Part shown: in pieces, positions 26,782-35,275 of the stretch | How positions within the stretch are numbered: the stretch's first letter is position 1 | Layout: each line of letters begins with the position of its first letter | Assembly (NCBI GenBank): GCA_006226495.1 | Contig: SBGU01000027.1 | Location: forward strand, 1 to 58,628 | Reading direction: 5' to 3' | Source: Alphaproteobacteria bacterium | GTDB taxonomy: Bacteria > Pseudomonadota > Alphaproteobacteria > Sphingomonadales > Kordiimonadaceae | Length of the DNA stretch: 58,628 bases | Translations under genes and position numbers: made by a program | The notes under the pieces: generated by a model | What the model saw: only the letters and a program-made list of their open reading frames with translations | Databases searched by the model: none | Told to the model about the DNA's origin: nothing

Positions 26782-27984
26782 ATGATCTCCGTTCAAGGCT
26801 CCCAATCGTTAAGTCAAAGTGCCTCTTTGCAAGCCCCTTCGGCTGCTCCTGACGTGTCAAAAATCCGCATTAGGCTAAAAGCGTTCGACTATCACGTCCT
26901 CGATTCTGCGGCACAAGATATATGCTCTACGGCGAGACGAACAGGTGCGCTGGTAAAGGGGCCGATACCTCTTCCAACAAGGATTGAAAAATTTACCGTT
27001 CTTCGCGGTCCACACATCGACAAGCGTTCGCGAGAGCAGTTTGAGATGCGTACCCATAAGAGATTGCTGGACATTGTGGACCCGACACCAGCGACAGTTG
27101 ATGCCTTAATGAAGCTCGATCTAAATGCCGGGGTCGATGTTGAGATCAAACTCGGCGAAAATAAAAAAAATAAAAATACCTCCAACGCTAATACAATCAA
27201 CCGCGGTAAAGCGGCAACTATGCTCTCTGATTTTTCTGCATTATTGCAGGAGCCAAGCCGCACGAATTCAGAGGAAGTTGAATGTCTGAAAAATATTAGC
27301 GCTGCGCTCCTAAATCTAAGTGGAAACTGGCAAGAAATTTCCGCAAAATCCGATTTAAGAGATTCGTTCACTCAAGTACTAGCAAGCTGCTATCAGCATG
27401 TTTTGACCCGAAGAGGCCATTCCGCAAAAATGGCTGCCTACATTATTATTTGGCTGCTCGATGACTCTTTTAGGGGTAACAAGGATCTCTTGAAGAACCT
27501 TTCAAATGAGGTGGACCCCGAAGATAGTAGAGTGCTGGGCCGAATGAATGACCTATTGCTTGCCAATGGAGATCTAAAATACACCAGCGTTTCAGGTGTT
27601 GTAGTCAAAACGCTAAATGGATCGCAGTTGGACATACGTTTTTCTGCTTCAGTGCCGGGCGCAGCAAAACATAACTGCGTCGGATATTTTCCTCCTAACT
27701 TCTCCTTACCAGAAAAAGTGTATGGAAAATCGCCATGTCTCAGTTTGGAGGTTTATGCCCCTATTGACGACACAATTCAGCTTCTAGAGTTTCATTCGGA
27801 AAGCGTGATTTGCGACGCACACTTTGTGTGCGAGGCAAACGCGGATAAGTATATCTCTATTACGTTTATCGTAAATAATATTCCGTTTGGTGAGCAACGT
27901 CTATCGATTGCCTCACTTTTGGCTAGGCTCGACATGTTAGATGCTTTCCCTGAAACCAGTTCGACGTTGAGCACAGAAGTATAA
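26782..27984 (+). CDS. ribosomal protein S10 (NusE) domain fused to unknown C-terminal region
   Basis: The ATG at 26782 is seven bases after GGAG and gives 400 residues. Residues about 27-125 are an essentially complete S10: [64 protein letters not shown] and [20 protein letters not shown]. By hand roughly two thirds of positions match E. coli S10 from memory, and the loop wording (IEKFTV, HIDKx[18 protein letters not shown]) is of alphaproteobacterial type. A Lys/Asn-rich linker (about 126-145) leads to a helical region (about 150-240) and a beta-rich end (about 250-385). The usual S10 operon partners (rplC, rplD, rpsS) are absent. It sits last in the gasdermin-CHAT operon, so it is probably a molecular bait or sensor rather than a housekeeping ribosomal protein. 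Confidence 0.88.
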   Translation: MISVQGSQSLSQSASLQAPSAAPDVSKIRIRLKAFDYHVLDSAAQDICSTARRTGALVKGPIPLPTRIEKFTVLRGPHIDKRSREQFEMRTHKRLLDIVDPTPATVDALMKLDLNAGVDVEIKLGENKKNKNTSNANTINRGKAATMLSDFSALLQEPSRTNSEEVECLKNISAALLNLSGNWQEISAKSDLRDSFTQVLASCYQHVLTRRGHSAKMAAYIIIWLLDDSFRGNKDLLKNLSNEVDPEDSRVLGRMNDLLLANGDLKYTSVSGVVVKTLNGSQLDIRFSASVPGAAKHNCVGYFPPNFSLPEKVYGKSPCLSLEVYAPIDDTIQLLEFHSESVICDAHFVCEANADKYISITFIVNNIPFGEQRLSIASLLARLDMLDAFPETSSTLSTEV

Positions 27985-28039
27985 AATTGAGTGGCCCTGA
28001 AATCCCGAAGGTCCATTTCATCACCAGTTTTAGCCATAA

Positions 28040-28166
28040 GCTTTGTGGATATGTGGACTGTCCGCTTCGCAGATCCCTTCGCTAAAGTTATTCATAACTA
28101 TGGGGAAAACACTGGTTTACCCCATAGTTATAAACAACCGCTCAGCAGACCACATGCCCACAAAGC
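28040..28166. repeat. nested inverted repeats near the island's right end
   Basis: The outer arms are 21 bases each: 28040-28060 (begins GCTTTGTGGATATGTGG) and the inverse at 28146-28166 (ends GCCCACAAAGC), agreeing at 18 of 21 positions. The inner arms are a perfect 12-base pair, ATAACTATGGGG (28094-28105) and CCCCATAGTTAT (28120-28131). The block lies between the operon stop and the comM junction. It could be a recombinase or transposase end-binding region or a strong terminator. Confidence 0.65.
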
Positions 28167-28254
28167 GCCACCACAGCCCCTTTTCAATAAATATATTTTT
28201 TTAAGAAGGGGGGAGCGAGTTGACAACTATATGCTCATACTGGCTAAAGCGTAA

Positions 28255-28885
28255 AATGCCCGAATATTCCAGGGCTGCGCTCGAAGCGCTGCGCCAGCCG
28301 CTCGAAAGCGGCAAGGCCGTGGTGGCCCGCGCGGCAGCCCATGTAAGCTACCCGGCACGGTTCCAGCTCATCGCTGCCATGAACCCCTGCAAATGTGGTT
28401 ATCTGTCCGACGAAGCCCTGGCCTGCGGGCGCGCGCCGCGCTGTGCGCTCGATTACCAGTCCCGCATTTCGGGGCCGCTGTTTGACCGGATCGATTTGCA
28501 TGTGGATGTGCCGGCGGTTGCGGCCAGCGACCTTGCCCTGCCGCCACCGCGCGAAGGTTCGGCCGCCGTGCGCGCCCGGGTCGCCAAAGCGCGTGATCTG
28601 CAGGCAGAGCGCTACCGCGCCCATGCCGCCGCCGGCATTTTTGTCAATGCCCATGCCGATGGCGAACTTCTGGAGAAAGTGGCCGCGCTTGATGATGCGG
28701 GCCGGGCCTTGCTGATGCGCGCCACCGACGCCATGCGCCTGTCTGCTCGGGGTTATCACCGTGTGCTCAGGGTCGCACGCACCCTGGCCGATCTCGCCGG
28801 CGCGGAAAGGCTTGCCAGCAACCATGTGGCCGAAGCCCTGTCCTACCGCCGCATGGCCCCGCAGGCCTTCAGCCGCACGGGCTGA
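28255..28885 (+). pseudogene. comM: 3' fragment of comM (Mg-chelatase-like AAA+ ATPase)
   Basis: From MPEYSRAALEALRQPLESG on, the frame matches the C-terminal 40 percent of ComM/YifB, including ARFQLIAAMNPCKCGYL, the arginine-finger region GPLFDRIDLHVDVP, and the C-terminal LSARGYHRVLRVARTLADL. The preceding residues expected in an intact gene (LFLDE, Walker B) are replaced by unrelated AT-rich sequence, so the first part of comM has been separated by the island. Intact ComM is a helicase that helps branch migration during natural transformation; this copy cannot work alone. A new start at the ATG is possible, but no good ribosome-binding site is seen. Confidence 0.9.
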
Positions 28886-28896
28886 GGCACAGGGTC

Positions 28897-29568
28897 TCAG
28901 ATCATCACGGTGCCGGCGCGGCGCTGCTGGCTGGGGGTCGCGCGGTTGCCTTCGCCGGGCGGGTCGATCGATACCACGCGCCAGAAGCTCTGGTAACCGT
29001 CCTCCAGCACCACGGATTTCAGCACCATCGAAAGCTCGGGGTCGTAATAGACCGTGTTGGTCTTGCGCTTGACCAGGTTTTCCTTGCGGTATTCGGTGAT
29101 GATATCGACCACATAAACCTTGCGCGCGCCGTTCGGCAGCTCGATCACCTTTTCGCCGATTACGCTCAGGCTGGCCCAGAAATTGGCGGCGCTGCCGCTT
29201 TCCACGTCGCGGCTGGTGCCGGAGAAAGCGACTTCCTTGCCGACCGCCAGCGGGAACAGGGGCTCAAGCTTGCTTTCGTCAAACTCGGCTTCCCAATGGT
29301 AGGTCTTGGACCGGCCGGAGACCGGGAACAGACCACGGTAATAGCCGCGTACCACCGAGTCCCCGCCCTGCCACTGGAATTCGGTCACCACCAGCTTGCC
29401 TTTGACGTCGGTGATTTCCGCCGTCATTTCCTGGTTGTAACCCTTGATCACAGCGCGCGTGCCAATGGCGGCGCCCGGGGCCGGCGCCTGCGCGATCGGG
29501 TCGCAGGCGGCAAGCGCGGCGGTCATCAGGCAAACAGCGATCAGGCGTGTAAACAGACGCACGCGCAC
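28897..29568 (-). CDS. putative lipoprotein of unknown function
   Basis: A 223-residue protein with a lipoprotein signal: a basic N-terminus, a hydrophobic run, and the lipobox LAAC at about residues 18-21, so Cys21 would be lipidated. The mature part is beta-rich (AVIKGYNQEMTAEITDVKGK, VYVVDIITEYRKENLVKRK). It converges with the comM fragment, twelve bases away. No named family recognised; it is a typical core envelope protein. Confidence 0.7.
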   Translation of the reverse strand: MRVRLFTRLIAVCLMTAALAACDPIAQAPAPGAAIGTRAVIKGYNQEMTAEITDVKGKLVVTEFQWQGGDSVVRGYYRGLFPVSGRSKTYHWEAEFDESKLEPLFPLAVGKEVAFSGTSRDVESGSAANFWASLSVIGEKVIELPNGARKVYVVDIITEYRKENLVKRKTNTVYYDPELSMVLKSVVLEDGYQSFWRVVSIDPPGEGNRATPSQQRRAGTVMI

Positions 29569-29669
29569 CTACTCCCCGTGTACGGTTTCATTGGTCATAG
29601 CATCGGGGCGGGGCGGAGGAAAGGGCCCACTTTGACACGGCAGGAACATGGTTGGTCTTGGTCCCGTCG

Positions 29670-30185
29670 TCAGGTCGGTTCTGTGGTTGCCGGGCGGTTA
29701 CCGGTGCCGTTCGCAATCCAGAGCTCGGCGATCTCCATGTTGCGCTTGGGCACATAGGACTGGGGCGACATGCGGATGGCGCGGGCATATTCCGCCTTCG
29801 CACGGTCCAGGTCGCCGGTTTGCAGGAAGATGTTGCCGCGGTTGTTGTAGAAACGCCAGTTGTTGGGCACCAGGTTGATGGCGGCGTTGCACTGTTCCAG
29901 CGCCAGGCCCCACTGTTCATCCATGATGTAACTGACACACAGGCCGTTATGCACCTTGGCACGCTCATTGTCCTCAAGGTCGCGCTGCAGCGCTTCTTCA
30001 TAGATTTTGCGGGCTTCCGGCACATTGCCTTCGACCATCAGTTGCCGGGCCCGGTTCAGCATGCCGGAATTATTGAGGATGATATTCAATTCGTGGGCCG
30101 ACACGGGCGTCGCGGCGGCTATCTGCGGTATCATGGCTGCGGCCAGCAATGCGGGCGACAGAAGGCGACGTTTGATATTCATCAT
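29670..30185 (-). CDS. exported TPR-repeat protein
   Basis: 171 residues with a signal peptide (LLSPALLAAAMIPQIAAA) and about three tetratricopeptide repeats. The clearest are ARQLMVEGNVPEARKIYEEA and FYNNRGNIFLQTGDLDRAKA. TPR proteins of this size act as periplasmic scaffolds for protein complexes. The start could also be the next codon. It is in the same direction as the lipoprotein gene, about 100 bases upstream of it. Confidence 0.75.
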   Translation of the reverse strand: MMNIKRRLLSPALLAAAMIPQIAAATPVSAHELNIILNNSGMLNRARQLMVEGNVPEARKIYEEALQRDLEDNERAKVHNGLCVSYIMDEQWGLALEQCNAAINLVPNNWRFYNNRGNIFLQTGDLDRAKAEYARAIRMSPQSYVPKRNMEIAELWIANGTGNRPATTEPT

Positions 30186-30369
30186 GACCTGCTTCCCTTT
30201 CTCCCTGACCCTGTGCCCCGCGCTCCCCAGCGCTACATACCGGCACTGCCGATATCATACCACAAATCCGGCCCCGATGCGTGTGGCGCACAGACATGTG
30301 ATGGAAGGGCTATAGTATAACGCTGGACGACGGTGCGGCAAGCAAACCTAAGTTCAGTCGTGGCGCCGT

Positions 30370-30885
30370 TCAGGCCAGGTCGGCGGGCCGTTCGAACCGG
30401 GCCAGCCGGCCGGCACCCGGTTTAATGCCGGACAGGGGCACGCCGTCGAATTCGATGGCGATCAGGCTGCCGGTCGGCAGTTTGAAGCGCAGGCGCTGCA
30501 GGTCGTCCCGGTCGCCGTGGCCCGAGAGTGCCAGCGCCGTGTCCTGGAAACCGGGGTTGTGGCCAATGAGCAGCAGACTGTCGAGGTCGTCGCCGCCCGC
30601 GCGGGCAATGTCGGTAATGGTGCCGACCCCGGCGCCATACAGCGCATCGTCGAACTCGGCCGGCACATCGAAGCCTGCGGCGGCGGTGACCAGCGCCAGG
30701 GTTTCGCGGGTGCGCACGGCGGTTGAACAGATGATACGACCGGGGCTGATGCCCAGAGCGTTCATGCGCCGGCCCATCAGTGTGGCGGCGCGTTCGCCGC
30801 GCGGGGCCAGCGGCCGGTCATGGTCCGGCAGGCTCATGTCGTCCCAGTCCGATTTGGCGTGCCGAAGCAGATACAAGGTGACCAT
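30370..30885 (-). CDS. sixA: SixA-type phosphohistidine phosphatase
   Basis: The start at 30885 (MVTLYLLRHAKSDW) is chosen because the histidine phosphatase motif LLRHAKS must be at the N-terminus; the frame extends upstream without homology. 171 residues. The RHG-type catalytic His8, the second conserved Arg/Glu region (STAVRTRETL) and the distal LLIGHNPG with its catalytic His are all present. SixA enzymes dephosphorylate His-phosphorylated proteins such as HPt domains or NPr. Confidence 0.85.
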   Translation of the reverse strand: MVTLYLLRHAKSDWDDMSLPDHDRPLAPRGERAATLMGRRMNALGISPGRIICSTAVRTRETLALVTAAAGFDVPAEFDDALYGAGVGTITDIARAGGDDLDSLLLIGHNPGFQDTALALSGHGDRDDLQRLRFKLPTGSLIAIEFDGVPLSGIKPGAGRLARFERPADLA

Positions 30886-31001
30886 ACACGAACCCCCGTT
30901 CAATAGGCCGGTGCCCGGTTCCGGCGCGTCCAGCATGCCGGGCAACGGGCCTTTGCACAAGGCCCTGATGATGTTAATCCGGGCGACAAAGGGAGACAGA
31001 A

Positions 31002-31625
31002 ATGGCAATCGATACTCTGGTGGACGGCAGCGGCGAGAAAGGCACCTTCATCCTGGCGCATGGTGCCGGTGCGGGCATGGACAGCGACTTCATGGTCGCC
31101 TTCGCCGCCGGGCTGGCCGCACGCGGCATCCGGGTCGTGCGTTTTGAATTTCCCTATATGGCGCGCATCCGCGCCGAAGGAAAACGCCGCCCGCCGGACC
31201 GGGCACCGGTGTTGATGGCACACTGGCGCGACATGATGGCGGACTGGGCGCACGCGGGGCCGCTGGTGATCGGCGGCAAGTCGATGGGCGGGCGCATGGC
31301 CAGCCTGGTCGCTGCTGAAAGGCCGGAAGGGCTGAAGGGGCTCGTTTGCCTGGGGTATCCGTTCCATGCGCCGGGCAAGCCCGAGAAACTGAGGACGGAA
31401 CACCTGCCGGACATTGCGGTGCCGGCCCTGATCGTGCAGGGCGAACGCGACCCCTTTGGGGGCGCCGCGCTTCTGGACAGCCTGTCCCTGCCTGCGGGCT
31501 TCACGGTTGCCCGCATGCCGGACGGCGACCATGACCTGAAGCCCAGGAAAGCTTCAGGTCATACGCTGGAAGGCAACTGGGCCAGGGCGATGGACGCCGT
31601 GGCCGGTTTTATCGCCGGTCTCTAG
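31002..31625 (+). CDS. alpha/beta hydrolase (KANL3/Tex30-like)
   Basis: A 207-residue single-domain hydrolase. It shows the early strand TFILAHGAGAGMDSDFM, the nucleophile elbow GGKSMGGRMAS (GxSxG), the acid region VQGERDPFG and the His in DGDHDLKP. This matches the dienelactone hydrolase-like KANL3/Tex30 group. The substrate is unknown. Its 3' end overlaps the convergent methyltransferase gene by four bases. Confidence 0.82.
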   Translation: MAIDTLVDGSGEKGTFILAHGAGAGMDSDFMVAFAAGLAARGIRVVRFEFPYMARIRAEGKRRPPDRAPVLMAHWRDMMADWAHAGPLVIGGKSMGGRMASLVAAERPEGLKGLVCLGYPFHAPGKPEKLRTEHLPDIAVPALIVQGERDPFGGAALLDSLSLPAGFTVARMPDGDHDLKPRKASGHTLEGNWARAMDAVAGFIAGL

Positions 31626-32443
31626 CCGTCGACCTTCACGAATTTCAGTGTCATGCGGTCCGATTCGCCGATGGCCAGATAATGGTCGCGGTCCTTGTCC
31701 TTGAGCGCAAGCACGGGCGGCAGGGTCCAGACGCCTTCGGGGTAATCCTTGGTATCCTTTGGATTCGCGTTCATTTCGGACGTATCCACCAGCTTGAAGC
31801 CGTGGGCTTCGATGGCGGCAATCAGGTCGCTCTGTTTCCAGCGGCCGGTGCCGGCCAGCTCGTCGCGGCTGCGGCTGTCGTCCTCGTTGGCCCGGTGCTG
31901 CACCACGGCCAGCACACCGCCCGATTTCAGCATGGCGTGGCTTTGCTCAAGCGCGGTGTCGAAGAAACCGCGGCGGTGCCAGTTGTGCATGGCGCGCACG
32001 ACCATGATGGCGTCCAGGCTGCCTGCCGGCATCGGCAGGCCTTCGCTGGCCGGAATCCAGGTGGCGACGGCCTTGTCGCCGAACAGGGCACGCTCGGCCT
32101 CGAATTTTTCAGGATAGGCCTTCAGCCGCGCGGCATAGGACGGGCTGGCGGCATAAACCTCGGGGCTGTGCTCGAGCCCGACATACTGGCCATGGTCCTT
32201 CAGGAGCGGGCCCAGGATACGGCTGTACCAGCCGCCGCCCGGATTGACCTCGGCCACGGCCATGTCGGGTTCGATGCCGGCAAAACGCAGGAATTCCGCC
32301 GGATGGCGGGCGCTGTCGCGGTCGCTTTCGCCGGCAAGGCGCGCCGGGTTGTGGTTGACCGCATCGTCAATGGCGTCTGCCATGCCGGCGCCGCTTAGGG
32401 TGGTGGCCAGCATGAAGGCACCCAGCCAGTTTTTCAGTGTCAT
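31622..32443 (-). CDS. exported class I SAM-dependent methyltransferase-like protein
   Basis: The start at 32443 follows GGGGAG and gives a signal-like N-terminus (WLGAFMLATTLSGAGMADA). The 273-residue product has the methyltransferase motifs MAVAEVNPGGGWYSRIL (motif I), YVGLEHSP and AIMVVRAMHNW. It fits COG4798, a group of predicted methyltransferases with signal peptides that is widespread in Proteobacteria and whose substrate is unknown. A periplasmic location is odd for a SAM enzyme, so its activity is uncertain. Confidence 0.78.
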   Translation of the reverse strand: MTLKNWLGAFMLATTLSGAGMADAIDDAVNHNPARLAGESDRDSARHPAEFLRFAGIEPDMAVAEVNPGGGWYSRILGPLLKDHGQYVGLEHSPEVYAASPSYAARLKAYPEKFEAERALFGDKAVATWIPASEGLPMPAGSLDAIMVVRAMHNWHRRGFFDTALEQSHAMLKSGGVLAVVQHRANEDDSRSRDELAGTGRWKQSDLIAAIEAHGFKLVDTSEMNANPKDTKDYPEGVWTLPPVLALKDKDRDHYLAIGESDRMTLKFVKVDG

Positions 32444-32571
32444 GATAAATCTCCCCGGAAATGTCGCGGGCCCGTCCCACCGGCCCGCATCCTGCCCTTT
32501 ATGCCCGAGTTTGGGGGCAAGGCAATGAAAGCCGGCTAACATTTTCGACAGCGGCGCGTGAGCGGAAAGAA

Positions 32572-32596
32572 AAAGGGCCCCGCGCGGGGGCCCTTT
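32572..32596 (-). terminator. rho-independent terminator after acs
   Basis: AAAGGGCCCC pairs with GGGGGCCCTTT around a short CGC loop, 19 bases past the acs stop on the minus strand, followed by a T-rich tract (complement of GAAAGAAA). Confidence 0.8.
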
Positions 32597-32614
32597 GTCC
32601 GGGTTTCTGCCGCC

Positions 32615-34552
32615 TCAGCGGTTCAGGCGGTGCTCGATCAGGTCGTCCACCACCGACGGGTCGGCAAGGGTGGAGGTGTCGCCCAGGCTGCCGAATTCGT
32701 TTTCGGCAATTTTCCGAAGAATACGGCGCATGATCTTGCCGGAACGGGTCTTGGGCAGGCCGGGCGCGAACTGGATATGGTCGGGGGTTGCCACCGGGCC
32801 GATTTCCTTGCGCACCAGCGCCACCAGTTCCTTCAGAAGCTGCTCGCTGGGTTCCACACCCACGGGCGGCGTGACATAGGCATAGATGCCCTGGCCCTTG
32901 ATATCGTGCGGGTACCCCACAACGGCCGATTCGCACACACCCGGATGTTCATCCAGCACGGCTTCGATTTCCGCCGTGCCGATGCGGTGGCCGGACACGT
33001 TGATCACGTCATCGACCCGGCCGGTGATCCAGTAATAACCGTCCTCGTCGCGTTTGCAGCCGTCGCCGGTGAAATAGAGGCCCTTGTAGGCAGAGAAATA
33101 GGTCTGCTTGAAGCGCTCATGGTCGCCGTAGACCGAGCGCGCCTGCCCGGGCCAACTGTCGGTGATCACCAGGTTGCCGGACGCGGCACCGTCGAGGAAC
33201 TTGCCGTCCTGGTCCACCAGTGCGGGCTTGACGCCAAAGAAGGGTCGGGTGGCAGACCCCGGTTTCAGCATGGTGGCGCCCGGCAGCGGCGTGATCATCA
33301 CCCCGCCGGTTTCGGTCTGCCACCAGGTGTCGACAATCGGGCAGCGACCGTCGCCGATGACATTATGGTACCAGAGCCAGGCTTCCGGGTTGATGGGTTC
33401 ACCAACAGACCCCAGGAGCCTGAGGCTTGATCGGTCGGTGCCCTCGACCGGGCCGTTGCCCAGGCGTTCCAGCGCGCGGATCGCGGTCGGCGCCGTGTAG
33501 AAGATATTCACCTTGTGTTTGTCGATCACCTGCCAGAAGCGGCTGGCGTCCGGGTAGGTGGGCACGCCTTCGAACACCAGGGTGGTGGCGCCGTTCGCCA
33601 GGGGGCCATAGACGATATAACTGTGGCCCGTCACCCAGCCGACATCCGCCGTGCACCAGTAGATCTCGCCGGGGCGATAGTCGAACACATACTGGTGGGT
33701 GATCGAGGTCCAGACCATATAACCGCCCGTGGTGTGCAAGACACCTTTGGGCTTGCCGGTCGAGCCGGAGGTATAAAGGATGAACAGCGGGTCTTCGGCG
33801 TTCATTTCTTCGGGTGCGCACTCGGCGGGCACGGTTTTGGCGGCTTCATGCAGCCACACGTCGCGGCCCGCCGACCAGCCGACACTGGCGCCGGTGCGGC
33901 GCACCACAATCACCTTGGCGACATCCGGGCATTTTTTCAGGGCTTCGTCGACATTGGCCTTCAGGGGCACTTTCTTGGACCCGCGCAGGCCTTCGTCGGC
34001 GGTGATGACCATGGTGGACTGGCAGTCCTCGATCCGGCCGGCCAGGGCATCGGGCGAAAAGCCGCCGAACACCACGGAATGGATGGCGCCGATGCGCGCG
34101 CAGGCCAGCATGGCATAGGTCGCTTCGGGGATCATGGGCATATAAAGGGTGATGCGGTCGCCCTTCCTGGCGCCGTTTGCCTTCAGCACATTGGCGAAGC
34201 GGCAAACCTCCTCATAGAGCTGGCCATAGGTAATGTGCGCGCTGTCCTTCGGGTCGTCGCCTTCCCAGATGATGGCAACATCATCCTTCTTTTCGGGCAG
34301 GTGCCGGTCGATACAGTTGACCGAGGCATTCAAGGTGCCGTCCTCGAACCATTTGATGCAGGCATCACCCTCGAAGCTGGTGTTCTTGACCTTGGTGAAG
34401 GGTTTCATCCAGTCGATGCGGGTGGCCTCCTGGGCCCAGAAACCCTCCGGGTCCTCGACCGACCGCTGATACAGCGCCAGATACTGTTCATTGGTGCAGT
34501 GCGTGCCTTCAAGGGCCGATGCCGGCACCGGAAATGTTGCATGCTCGCTCAT
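32615..34552 (-). CDS. acs: acetyl-CoA synthetase
   Basis: 645 residues, the standard length. ANL-superfamily motifs are clear: [20 protein letters not shown] (phosphate-binding loop), the [10 protein letters not shown] adenylate motif, [18 protein letters not shown], and the C-terminal acetylation-target loop [12 protein letters not shown] with its regulatory Lys. It converts acetate, ATP and CoA to acetyl-CoA, AMP and pyrophosphate. It is transcribed alone, with a terminator downstream and a 675-base repeat-rich region upstream. Activity is probably controlled by acetylation of the conserved Lys, as known for the family. Confidence 0.97.
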   Translation of the reverse strand: MSEHATFPVPASALEGTHCTNEQYLALYQRSVEDPEGFWAQEATRIDWMKPFTKVKNTSFEGDACIKWFEDGTLNASVNCIDRHLPEKKDDVAIIWEGDDPKDSAHITYGQLYEEVCRFANVLKANGARKGDRITLYMPMIPEATYAMLACARIGAIHSVVFGGFSPDALAGRIEDCQSTMVITADEGLRGSKKVPLKANVDEALKKCPDVAKVIVVRRTGASVGWSAGRDVWLHEAAKTVPAECAPEEMNAEDPLFILYTSGSTGKPKGVLHTTGGYMVWTSITHQYVFDYRPGEIYWCTADVGWVTGHSYIVYGPLANGATTLVFEGVPTYPDASRFWQVIDKHKVNIFYTAPTAIRALERLGNGPVEGTDRSSLRLLGSVGEPINPEAWLWYHNVIGDGRCPIVDTWWQTETGGVMITPLPGATMLKPGSATRPFFGVKPALVDQDGKFLDGAASGNLVITDSWPGQARSVYGDHERFKQTYFSAYKGLYFTGDGCKRDEDGYYWITGRVDDVINVSGHRIGTAEIEAVLDEHPGVCESAVVGYPHDIKGQGIYAYVTPPVGVEPSEQLLKELVALVRKEIGPVATPDHIQFAPGLPKTRSGKIMRRILRKIAENEFGSLGDTSTLADPSVVDDLIEHRLNR

Positions 34553-34707
34553 AAGCTTACGTCCCTCCTCTTGACCAAGGCCCGGATCATGGCGCCTTGG
34601 CGGGCGCGTGGCAACCCCTTCCTTGGTATGATGATAACGATGTCATTTCAGGCGGGCCATCCGTTTGCGCGCTTGGGCCGCCTGTCGGGCCGCGGCGCGC
34701 CATCCCG

Positions 34708-34740
34708 TGCTTCGACAGGCTCAGCACGAACGGTGGAGCG
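34708..34740 (+). repeat. intergenic palindromic repeat, family A
   Basis: TGCTTCGACAGGCTCAGCAC followed by GAACGGTGGAGCG. An identical 33-base copy occurs at 35058-35090, and the CCTTCGACAGGCTCAGGGCG variant recurs at 35158-35192, 42201-42238, 42409-42446 and 42513-42540. The CAGGCTCA core is shared. Confidence 0.85.
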
Positions 34741-34816
34741 GGCTCGTTCGGGCCATGACAGACCCGCCACGAACGGGAGGCGGGTATATGCCGGAGTTTT
34801 GGGTGCATGCCACACT

Positions 34817-34941
34817 CCTGTCATGGCGGGACTTGATCCCGCCATCCATGCGCCGGTTGACGCGGCCCCATTGGTGGCTGTCTGGCTGCCCGTTTGCCAA
34901 CATCGTATGGATTCCGGGGTCAAGCCCCGGAATGACAGTGT
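34817..34941. repeat. intergenic palindromic repeat, family B
   Basis: Two palindromic halves, one around GCGGGACTTGATCCCGC and one around CCGGGGTCAAGCCCCGG, separated by about 50 unique bases and bounded by TCATG...GAATGACA. A second copy of the same design lies at 48634-48735. Confidence 0.8.
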
Positions 34942-35057
34942 GTAAAGTTGCGGGCACCTGCGACCCGGATGTTCCACCGTTCGCCTTGAGCTTGCCTGCG
35001 GGCAGGATGCAGGGCTGGTTCTTTCTTGCTATCGCGGGTGCTGTGCGCTGGCTCCTG

Positions 35058-35090
35058 TGCTTCGACAGGCTCAGCACGAACGGTGGAGCG
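35058..35090 (+). repeat. intergenic palindromic repeat, family A (identical copy)
   Basis: Exactly repeats 34708-34740, including the trailing GGTGGAGCG. Confidence 0.85.
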
Positions 35091-35157
35091 CGACTGTCTC
35101 ACGCAGGGCATGCTTAGCTGCCGGGCTTCCTGCGTCCGGATGCGCTGCCCATACCTC

Positions 35158-35192
35158 ACCGTTCGCCCTGAGCCTGTCGAAGGGCAGGATGC
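35158..35192 (-). repeat. intergenic palindromic repeat, family A (inverted variant)
   Basis: TTCGCCCTGAGCCTGTCGAA followed by GGGCAGGATGC, the reverse orientation of the CCTTCGACAGGCTCAGGGCG form. Confidence 0.8.
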
Positions 35193-35226
35193 CGGGCTCA
35201 GCCGTGGTAAAAAACGGGCCAAAAGA

Positions 35227-35254
35227 AAAGACCCGCCATAAGGGGCGGGTCTTT
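35227..35254 (-). terminator. rho-independent terminator after methyltransferase gene
   Basis: AAAGACCCGCC (35227-35237) pairs with GGCGGGTCTTT (35244-35254). It lies 22 bases past the stop of the leftward gene at 35276 and is followed on that strand by TTTCTTTTGG. Confidence 0.82.
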
Positions 35255-35275
35255 GGATGTGTCTTCCGGCCATTG

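Larger units (their letters stand above)
34553..35226. other. repeat-rich intergenic region upstream of acs
   Basis: No gene is visible in about 670 bases. Most of the length is made of copies of two palindromic repeat families (listed separately) plus a decayed copy at about 34979-35016 (TTCGCCTTGAGCTTGCC...). The frames that cross it are by-products of these GC-rich repeats. The acs promoter should lie in the first 100 bases next to the gene. Confidence 0.65.

Noticed and set aside
26782-27160. Housekeeping rpsJ gene
   Set aside because: The S10 frame continues for another 275 residues without stop, lacks the ribosomal operon neighbours, and lies in an accessory operon with lower GC, so it is not likely to be the cell's normal S10 gene.
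28220-28254. Translation of the comM fragment from the TTG at 28220
   Set aside because: The eleven residues before MPEYS do not match ComM and cross the junction; treated as island DNA.
34665-35117. Small frames in the gap upstream of acs
   Set aside because: They are composed of the palindromic repeats and show no ribosome-binding sites or domains.
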